Origin: Actinomycetota bacterium | GTDB lineage: Bacteria > Actinomycetota > Actinomycetes > Nanopelagicales > Nanopelagicaceae | Assembly (NCBI GenBank): GCA_947380835.1 | Contig: CANCSL010000023.1 | Location: forward strand, 1 to 19,726 | Direction: 5' to 3' | Length of the DNA: 19,726 bases | Part shown: positions 13,955 to 19,726 of the stretch, piece by piece | How the letters are laid out: the number at the start of each line of letters is the position of its first letter | How positions within the stretch are numbered: position 1 is the stretch's first letter | Translations under genes and position numbers: made by a program | The notes under the pieces: generated by a model | The model's input: the letters and a program-made list of their open reading frames with translations, nothing else | Told to the model about the DNA's origin: nothing | Database searches by the model: none

Positions 13955-15366
13955 TGGGCCAGTTTTCGTCAGCACGCGAAACTATTGAGCTCATCGCTAC
14001 CGGCAAAGTAACTGCGGCGGCTGAAACCACAGAGGCACTTGAGCGAATCCACAAAATTGACCAGAGCGGTTACGAACTCAATTCAGTCTTGGCCGTATCT
14101 GCCGATGCACTCGAACGTGCTCGCGAAATCGATAACAAGAAATCTGCGCGCCCGCTCGAAGGTTTACCTATTCTCATCAAGGACAACATCGAAGCAATGG
14201 GACTGCCCGCTACTGCTGGCTCGTTAGCTCTGGCTGGTAGAGAAGTTCACCGCGATTCAACGCTGGTGCGGAGATTGCGTGAAGCCGGTGCTGTAATTAT
14301 CGGCGCTACAAATCTGTCGGAATGGGCAAATATCCGCTCCACAAAATCGACCAGTGGTTGGTCAGCAGTAGGTGGCCTGACCACTAATCCGTGGATTCAT
14401 CAACATAGCGCTGGCGGATCTTCCTCTGGATCTGGCGCTGCGGTCGCCGCCGGTTTGGTAACTCTTGCAGTGGGAAGTGAAACCGATGGTTCGATCGTCT
14501 GTCCAGCCTCAGTAAATGGGTGCGTTGGAATCAAACCCACAGTCGGGTCCGTTTCTCGCGACGGCATGATCCCCATTAGTTCCAGCCAAGACTCCCCTGG
14601 ACCTATGGGACGTTCGGTGCGCGACGTCGCTTTGCTGTTGGAGGTCATGATGGCAACCGAGGGCTACCAAAAGGTGGCGGAAAATAATGAGAATTTGCGG
14701 ATCGGAGTTGTTCGGGAATGGATGACCCAGAGCGAGAAAACTAATCAGCTCTTTGATGACTCCGTTAAACTTTTAGAAAAGTTTGGAATATCGCTTGTTG
14801 ATGTGGCTATCCCATCCCCGGGAGAAAGTGTTTCCGAAGATGAGTTCAATGTTTTGATGTATGAACTCCATGATGATCTGGCGCAATATCTTGAGACCAG
14901 ACCGGGTAACGGAGCGAAGACTTTGAAGGACGTTGTTGAATTTAATCTTGCTCATGGCGAGAGCGAGATGCAGTACTTTAAGCAGGAACTTTTCGATCAA
15001 GCTCTCGAACTCGGCGGTCGTGGAGAGAAGTACCGTGAAGTTCGAGCTCGCAATCTTGCTTGGGCAGACTCATTATTGAGCTCAGCTCTGGACGGAGTGG
15101 ATGTACTCATTGGAGCTGCATACGCACCATCTTGGGTTAGTACTTTAGGCAAGGGAGATGACTACGCCTCGGCGAGTTGGATCTCAATGGCGCCGGCCAT
15201 CGCCGGAACTCCGATTGGCGCATTGCCCATGGGGTTAGTGGATGGCTTGCCTGTGGCTATGGGAGTTGTCTCCCGAGCCAACGATGAATTAAACCTAGTT
15301 CGAGCAATGTCACGGATTGAATCAGCTCTCGGTCTTGGTGTGCTGGTCCCTACTTTTAGAAAGTAA
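13954..15366 (+). CDS. Amidase, amidase-signature family (peptide-amidase-like)
   Basis: A 470-residue amide hydrolase. The start is GTG, overlapping the preceding TAG by one base, with AAGGAAAG six bases upstream. The Ser-cisSer-Lys triad is K76 (LIKDN), S156 (in GGSSSGS) and S180 (SETDGSIVCPA); the spacing of 24 between the serines equals that of GatA. NLSEWANIR and SGWSAVGG upstream of the serine-rich loop resemble bacterial peptide amidases more than GatA. No gatB or gatC is nearby, so a tRNA amidotransferase role is unlikely. No signal peptide is seen, so it acts in the cytoplasm, probably releasing ammonia from an amide or C-terminally amidated peptide. An MFS gene follows five bases later and may import or export the substrate or product. 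Confidence 0.9.
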   Translation: MGQFSSARETIELIATGKVTAAAETTEALERIHKIDQSGYELNSVLAVSADALERAREIDNKKSARPLEGLPILIKDNIEAMGLPATAGSLALAGREVHRDSTLVRRLREAGAVIIGATNLSEWANIRSTKSTSGWSAVGGLTTNPWIHQHSAGGSSSGSGAAVAAGLVTLAVGSETDGSIVCPASVNGCVGIKPTVGSVSRDGMIPISSSQDSPGPMGRSVRDVALLLEVMMATEGYQKVAENNENLRIGVVREWMTQSEKTNQLFDDSVKLLEKFGISLVDVAIPSPGESVSEDEFNVLMYELHDDLAQYLETRPGNGAKTLKDVVEFNLAHGESEMQYFKQELFDQALELGGRGEKYREVRARNLAWADSLLSSALDGVDVLIGAAYAPSWVSTLGKGDDYASASWISMAPAIAGTPIGALPMGLVDGLPVAMGVVSRANDELNLVRAMSRIESALGLGVLVPTFRK

Positions 15367-15371
15367 CTGAA

Positions 15372-16622
15372 ATGGAATTGAAAGTACTTTTGCGCCAGAG
15401 GTATGTAAAACGCCTCTTTCTTGCGCGTTTCATTTCCAATTTAGGAAATGGGATCGGACCCATTGCCTTGGCATTTGGAATTCTGCACCTTCCACACGGC
15501 AACGCGACGCAGCTGGGATGGGTATTGGGATCATCCACCATCACGATGATTCTCATGAGCCCATTTGGCGGTGTGATTGCCGATAAATATGGACGAGTAA
15601 AGATGGTCGGTCTCTGCGATACGTGGGGAGCAATTGGTTTATTGGTCCAAGTAGGTTTCTTCGCTACTGGAAACGTACCCATGTGGGTACTGCTGGCAGC
15701 AAATATTAACTTCGGATTGATGTGGGGAATTTGGTGGCCGGCCTTTTCCGGGGTTTTACCAGCCATAGTTCCGGAAGATGCCTTACAGAAAGCCAACGCT
15801 GTCAATCAATTTGTCTCCAATATTGCCTATCTGACAGGTGCGGCCGCTGCTGGATTCTTGGTCAGCGCATATGGCAGCACATTGGCGTTAGCTATCGATG
15901 CCATCTCTTTTCTTGTCGCCGGCTTAATTGTCTTGAGCTTTGCACATGTGCTTCCCGCTCGAGCTGAAAACCAAGACTCGATGCTCGATGACTTAAAACA
16001 TGGCTGGAAAGTATTTCTCTCCTTCCGATGGATCGTGGTCATCGTTTTCGGATTTTCCTTTGTTGTTATGTGTTGGGCTGCTGGCGAAAATGTTCTGGGT
16101 CCTCTTATCTCCTTGAAACACTTTAATGGTCCTAAATCCTGGGGATTTGTGCTCTCTGCCGAATCCGTTGGATATATCGTGGGATCGCTCTTGGCAATGA
16201 AAGTAAATTTCAAATACCCCATGCGCGCCTTGGTGATTATTTCTACATCCATGTCCTTTTATATGTGGTCTCTTGCCAAACCAATGCCGTTGGCAATCAT
16301 CGCCTTCACTGCTTTTCTTTGGGGAGTTACTTTAGATTTGTGGGGTTCCATTTGGTCGACGGCACTTCAACGAATGGTTCCCCGAGAAGCATTATCGAGA
16401 GTTTCTTCTTTTGATGCGCTCGGCACGATGCTCTTTCGGCCGGTTGGGCTTGCAGTAGCAGCTCCCCTGGCAGGAGTCATTGGAATTACTCGTACATTGG
16501 AAATTGCGGCAGGCATCACCTTTTTTGTAATTGTTTTGATGCTATGCGTGCCTGAAGTGCGCAACATGCAATTTGTTCCGCTTAAGCAAGATGTGAGTGG
16601 TGACGATTCTTCATCGAATTAA
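15372..16622 (+). CDS. Major facilitator superfamily transporter (MFS_3 / EntS-like)
   Basis: A 416-residue, 12-helix transporter with motif A GGVIADKYGR at 66-75 and the WWPAF...LPAIVP segment usual in the MFS_3 group (macrolide/enterobactin-type exporters). It starts five bases after the amidase stop with only a weak AGAAAG ribosome site, so it is part of the amidase operon. The last 41 bases overlap the end of the convergent MFS gene. Substrate unknown; efflux is the commoner role in this group. Confidence 0.88.
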   Translation: MELKVLLRQRYVKRLFLARFISNLGNGIGPIALAFGILHLPHGNATQLGWVLGSSTITMILMSPFGGVIADKYGRVKMVGLCDTWGAIGLLVQVGFFATGNVPMWVLLAANINFGLMWGIWWPAFSGVLPAIVPEDALQKANAVNQFVSNIAYLTGAAAAGFLVSAYGSTLALAIDAISFLVAGLIVLSFAHVLPARAENQDSMLDDLKHGWKVFLSFRWIVVIVFGFSFVVMCWAAGENVLGPLISLKHFNGPKSWGFVLSAESVGYIVGSLLAMKVNFKYPMRALVIISTSMSFYMWSLAKPMPLAIIAFTAFLWGVTLDLWGSIWSTALQRMVPREALSRVSSFDALGTMLFRPVGLAVAAPLAGVIGITRTLEIAAGITFFVIVLMLCVPEVRNMQFVPLKQDVSGDDSSSN

Positions 16623-17841
16623 CCAGAGGGATAAAGAGAAAAGTCGCAATGATGAATACAGCGCCCAGAATTAACCAGCCCGCTTTGTGCAGGTCTACCA
16701 CCGCGGCCGTAATAAGTGCCGGTCCTGCGATGCCGCCCAAGCTCCAACTCATCTGCCAAACGCCTTGATATTGTCCTTGGTAGCGCTCGTCGGCTAATCC
16801 AAATCCCAACCCCCAGCCGGCAGCAGATCCCAGTAGCTCGCCTGCCGTGTGCAGCCCCATTCCAAAAAAGAGTAATCCGCATGCCACCCAAACACTTGCT
16901 CCCTGCGCAAGTGCGTATGAAACGCAGGCTGCAGCCACATAAAGACCAGATTTAAAGAAAACTTTCGACGCAACGACAACATTGCTGGTGCCCTTGCTGG
17001 CTCGCACAGAAAAGAGCACGCAAGCGATTGTGTTGATGAGGAAGACAACGGAAATCGTCCAATGTGGGGCTTTGGTATACCTGATGATCCAGAGCGGAAG
17101 TGCGACTCCCTGAATAATAAAGTGGCTGGAATAAATCGCATTGAGCAGCATTGCGCTCACGTACTTTTTATCTTTAAGGGCGATGAATCGCGATCCGGTA
17201 CGTGGTTCTTCATCGATCTTCTCCGCACCGGTGTACGGGACTTTGAGAAAGACCAGGGCAGCAACAATGAAGGTAATTCCATTGAGAACGACGATAGTTG
17301 CATAACCTGCGTGCGTGTCGATGATCAGGGCGATACCAGCAAAAGCTGTTCCCATTCCGATACCCAAGTTGGTGACTGCCCGCTGGTAAGCGCGGAAACC
17401 GACTCGCGCCTCTCCTGCACCTCCAACTTGATTAATCAAAACCATGCGAAATGTCTGAGTGAAGGAAACCAAAATTTCGACTGAGATCGTGAGCATCAAG
17501 AAGGCGGAGTAACTATGAATGAAGATAAAAGAAGCGGCCGCTATTCCTTGTATCGTTTGCGAAACGGCGACAAACTTCCTGATGTTTATTCGATGTGCGA
17601 TTTGTCCAGCCGGCACACTCATGGGGAATGCACAAAGTGCGGCGAGAGTGAATCCGAATCCAACTTGATGAGGGGTGAGACCGACTGACCGAGTCAGAAA
17701 GATGATTTCCACGGTAAAAAAGAGACCATTGCCGAAGGTGTTAATAAAAGTGCTGATCGACATCACCTTGAGAACTTGTGATGTGGGCAGGGCTTTGCGA
17801 ATCCGCTCTCGCAGATTTAAGTTACTCAGCAACGCTGCCAT
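16582..17841 (-). CDS. Major facilitator superfamily transporter
   Basis: A 419-residue protein with about 12 hydrophobic helices. Motif A is degenerate (AGQIAHRINIRK, 78-89: the usual aspartate is replaced by histidine). It is not closely similar to the two other MFS proteins of this window. The ATG at 17841 lies 20 bases inside the end of the acetyltransferase gene, so the two are co-transcribed and probably translationally coupled. The C-terminus (VNSMKNRHHSHLA) is short and basic. Substrate unknown. Confidence 0.86.
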   Translation of the reverse strand: MAALLSNLNLRERIRKALPTSQVLKVMSISTFINTFGNGLFFTVEIIFLTRSVGLTPHQVGFGFTLAALCAFPMSVPAGQIAHRINIRKFVAVSQTIQGIAAASFIFIHSYSAFLMLTISVEILVSFTQTFRMVLINQVGGAGEARVGFRAYQRAVTNLGIGMGTAFAGIALIIDTHAGYATIVVLNGITFIVAALVFLKVPYTGAEKIDEEPRTGSRFIALKDKKYVSAMLLNAIYSSHFIIQGVALPLWIIRYTKAPHWTISVVFLINTIACVLFSVRASKGTSNVVVASKVFFKSGLYVAAACVSYALAQGASVWVACGLLFFGMGLHTAGELLGSAAGWGLGFGLADERYQGQYQGVWQMSWSLGGIAGPALITAAVVDLHKAGWLILGAVFIIATFLFIPLVNSMKNRHHSHLA

Positions 17842-18397
17842 TTCGGAATTTTAGTCGATATTGATCGGCGCTCATTTCGAATATATCTTCGGGGCCATCT
17901 TCTTCATCAATTTGTTGACCACAGTATTCAAATCCCAATTTCTTGATGATTGCTTGAGATGGCTCGTTGGTTGGGCTGACGGTGTATCGCAATACCCTCA
18001 CATTCGGATCGGAAGTCACCCAACCCCACATTCCATGCAACATTTCTTGGGCAAATCCACGACCTCGAAATTTCTCTTCTACCCCCAGGCCGATTTCAAT
18101 CATGCCGTTTTCATCGGGGGCATCGTGGAAACCAGCACTTCCAATTACCTCTTGTGATTCACGCAGGACAGCCAACCGCAGCAAGTACTTGGCTTGATCG
18201 GGATGGAGGCGAATTCGGGGAATTCGATGGGGTAGTGGGCCCGGGTCATCGACCAGATGGCGGTGCGGATTGGAAAAGCCCCGATCCACCCACAATGTGG
18301 GATCGGCCCGGTCTAGGGCCAATTTCTCATACTCATCAGGGCGAACGGTCTGCAGAGAGAGCCTTGGGGTGGCAATTAGGAGGTCAGAATCACTCAT
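17822..18397 (-). CDS. GNAT-family N-acetyltransferase (RimJ/RimL-like)
   Basis: A 191-residue acetyl-CoA-dependent acetyltransferase. The N-terminal TPRLSLQTVRPDEYEKL is typical of the RimJ/RimL/Acetyltransf_3 group. The acetyl-CoA-binding segment is GLGVEEKFRGRGFAQEM (about 103-119; the R-G-R-G-F-A form of the Q/RxxGxG/A motif). SPTNEPSQAIIKKLGFEYCG is the usual motif B helix and strand. The start ATG at 18397 has no strong ribosome site; TAGGCT lies 11 bases before it on the minus strand, so the leader may be only a few bases. It could acetylate a protein N-terminus or a small amine. First gene of the GNAT-MFS pair. Confidence 0.87.
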   Translation of the reverse strand: MSDSDLLIATPRLSLQTVRPDEYEKLALDRADPTLWVDRGFSNPHRHLVDDPGPLPHRIPRIRLHPDQAKYLLRLAVLRESQEVIGSAGFHDAPDENGMIEIGLGVEEKFRGRGFAQEMLHGMWGWVTSDPNVRVLRYTVSPTNEPSQAIIKKLGFEYCGQQIDEEDGPEDIFEMSADQYRLKFRNGSVAE

Positions 18398-18470
18398 ATT
18401 CGGACTTTAGCCTAAATGATTCTCAGGTAACTTAGAGTTTCTTCTCTTAGAATTTCGAAGTTATTCCTCT

Positions 18471-18476
18471 TATATA
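18471..18476 (+). promoter_or_regulatory. Probable -10 box of the HtrA-like protease gene
   Basis: TATATA lies 40 bases before the start codon, in an AT-rich stretch between the divergent acetyltransferase and protease genes. No good -35 is seen 16-18 bases upstream, so confidence is limited. Confidence 0.4.
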
Positions 18477-18516
18477 GGGAATCAAGATCCAAGCACTTTC
18501 ATGAACGGGGAGATGA

Positions 18517-19632
18517 ATGCGCAGTACTGCAGCAAAGGTCATAATCGGGTTTGCCCTAGGGGCGACCACCGTCGGCGGAGTCGCCACCGCCGTCACTTTC
18601 TCTAGTCCGGTCGTCAAGGCTTGCGCCGATAATCGCACCGGTGCGCTCTATGCTTCCACAGACGGAAAATGCTCCACGACCAGAACTGCTGTAGACCTTG
18701 GCGGATCAGGCACAACAACAATTAAGTCGACTGTTCAAAAAGTTTCACCTTCAGTTGTCTCAGTCGATGTCACCATTCCTGGAGGCGGAGATACCGGTTC
18801 TGGTTCTATTTACAAGACCGATGCCACTTCCAGTTACATCGTTACTAACAATCACGTGATCGATGCAGCGGCCACGGGCACCGGCACCATTACTGTCGAG
18901 CTCGACAACGGCGACACTTACCCAGCGACGCTGGTGGGCCGGGATCCCATTTACGATCTTGCCGTACTGAAGATCGCTATCGGTAACGAACCCGTAATTG
19001 CTCTCGGAGATTCCAATTCCATCAGCATTGGTGATTCTGCAATCGCCTTTGGTTCGCCACTCGGTCTTTCTCGCACCGTCACTTCCGGAATCATTTCTTC
19101 GATCAATCGTCCGGTAATCACCGGCGCCACCGGCTCCGAGGCCTACATCGATGCCATCCAGACCGATGCTGCTATTAACCCTGGTAACTCAGGTGGACCG
19201 TTGACTGATTCCCAAGGTCGAATGATTGGCATTAACTCTGCAATCGCTTCACTTGGCTCCACCAGTTCAACATCAGGAAGTATTGGCTTAGGTTTTGCAA
19301 TTCCGATCAATGAAGCCCAGCGCGTCATCAATGAAATTATCACCACCGGAAAATCCACTCGCCCAGTATTGGGAGTCTCTTTTGATTCCAATTACACCGG
19401 CAAAGGCGCGAAAATTGGTGCCATAACGCCAGGCTACGGTGCCGAAAAGGCGGGTGTACCAGTCGGTGCAATTATCACCAGCATCGATACTTACAAGATC
19501 GCCGATTATGTTGAGGCAATTGTTCGCATCCGTGCGTACAAGCCAGGAGCCACAGTTTCTGTCACGGCGACCTTGCCGACGGGCGGAACAAAGGTATTTA
19601 CGATCGTTCTCGGTTCGGCACCATCCAATTAA
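18517..19632 (+). CDS. Trypsin-like serine protease with PDZ domain (HtrA/DegP type)
   Basis: A 371-residue S1C protease for envelope protein quality control. The start at 18517 has GGGGAG four bases upstream. A hydrophobic signal peptide or anchor (about 7-28) leads to a short extracytoplasmic linker, the protease domain (about 70-275) with H113 (TNNHVID), D147 (YDLAVLKI) and S225 (NPGNSGGP), then one PDZ domain (about 282-368). Only six residues precede the membrane segment, unlike many actinobacterial HtrAs with long cytoplasmic tails. VVKA before C36 could be a signal peptidase I site; lysine at -2 argues against a lipobox. Residues 36-60 hold a two-cysteine motif (C36, C52) with an N-R-T-G-A-L-Y core. 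Transcribed on its own. Confidence 0.92.
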   Translation: MRSTAAKVIIGFALGATTVGGVATAVTFSSPVVKACADNRTGALYASTDGKCSTTRTAVDLGGSGTTTIKSTVQKVSPSVVSVDVTIPGGGDTGSGSIYKTDATSSYIVTNNHVIDAAATGTGTITVELDNGDTYPATLVGRDPIYDLAVLKIAIGNEPVIALGDSNSISIGDSAIAFGSPLGLSRTVTSGIISSINRPVITGATGSEAYIDAIQTDAAINPGNSGGPLTDSQGRMIGINSAIASLGSTSSTSGSIGLGFAIPINEAQRVINEIITTGKSTRPVLGVSFDSNYTGKGAKIGAITPGYGAEKAGVPVGAIITSIDTYKIADYVEAIVRIRAYKPGATVSVTATLPTGGTKVFTIVLGSAPSN

Positions 19633-19657
19633 TTAAGTACTAGTTACTTTCCTGCTC

Positions 19658-19663
19658 TAGTAT
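19658..19663 (+). promoter_or_regulatory. Leaderless-type -10 box of the alpha-glucosidase gene
   Basis: TAGTAT ends seven bases before the ATG at 19671; CGCCACC separates them and no purine-rich ribosome site exists. Fits leaderless transcription. Confidence 0.5.
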
Positions 19664-19670
19664 CGCCACC

Positions 19671-19726
19671 ATGAGTACACCATGGTGGCGAGACGCAGCT
19701 ATCTATCAGATCTATCCCCGATCCTT
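19671..19726 (+). CDS. GH13 alpha-glucosidase / alpha-amylase family enzyme, N-terminal fragment
   Basis: Only 18 codons are in the window, reading MSTPWWRDAAIYQIYPRS. The WWRDAAIYQIYPRS segment is the well-known first strand of the (beta/alpha)8 barrel in oligo-1,6-glucosidase/alpha-glucosidase-type GH13 enzymes, so the family call is fairly safe although specificity (maltose, isomaltose, trehalose, sucrose) cannot be seen. No signal peptide, so cytoplasmic. The ATG at 19671 is supported by the -10-like TAGTAT upstream. Confidence 0.8.
   Translation, partial: MSTPWWRDAAIYQIYPRS

Noticed and set aside
13954..15366. GatA subunit of tRNA amidotransferase
   Set aside because: No gatB/gatC neighbours, and the segments NLSEWANIR and SGWSAVGG match peptide-amidase-like members better.

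Overview
The window looks like a dense accessory/catabolic stretch of a low-to-medium GC Actinomycetota chromosome. A freshwater Nanopelagicales (acI)-like genome is my best guess. The grounds are roughly balanced GC, very short or overlapping gene borders, TANNNT boxes 6-7 bases before start codons (leaderless style), TTG/GTG starts and typical actinobacterial families. The phylum is fairly safe; the genus is a guess. No RNA gene, CRISPR array, insertion sequence, phage gene or integrase was seen, and no gene-free stretch exceeds 200 bases.

Left part (1-5266, all minus strand): from a strong promoter at about 5308-5336 runs a four-gene block of NAD(P)-dependent oxidoreductases (SDR, two zinc-type MDR alcohol dehydrogenases, one beta-hydroxyacid dehydrogenase), the last three overlapping or touching. 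After a 126-base gap with paired GTTAAC palindromes comes a sugar-type ABC uptake operon: an RbsC-like permease, then a substrate-binding protein with a TTG start that is cut by the window edge.

Middle (5267-11301): a divergent promoter region drives a PRISE-type (progesterone 5-beta-reductase/iridoid synthase-like) reductase on the plus strand. It ends 11 bases inside a VOC-GntR(FCD) operon reading back toward it. That operon diverges from a fused alpha-beta E1 and an E2 of a 2-oxoacid/acetoin-type dehydrogenase complex. Two ATTG-N4-CAAT sites in the divergent region are good candidate operators for the GntR protein. Taken together, 1-11301 looks like one substrate-utilisation island: import, several dehydrogenation/reduction steps, and a thiamine-dependent cleavage or decarboxylation to acyl-CoA. 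It contains no kinase, aldolase or isomerase and no E3. The substrate cannot be read from the sequence; a polyol, sugar-derived ketone or vicinal diol/acyloin is the inference.

Right part (11302-19726): an MFS transporter, an aldo/keto reductase converging on it with an 86-base overlap, a three-gene plus-strand operon (two-TM small membrane protein, peptide-amidase-like amidase, MFS), a minus-strand GNAT-MFS operon, a secreted or anchored HtrA-type serine protease with PDZ domain, and the first 18 codons of a GH13 alpha-glucosidase. These appear to be ordinary accessory/housekeeping genes, apart from the features noted in the findings.
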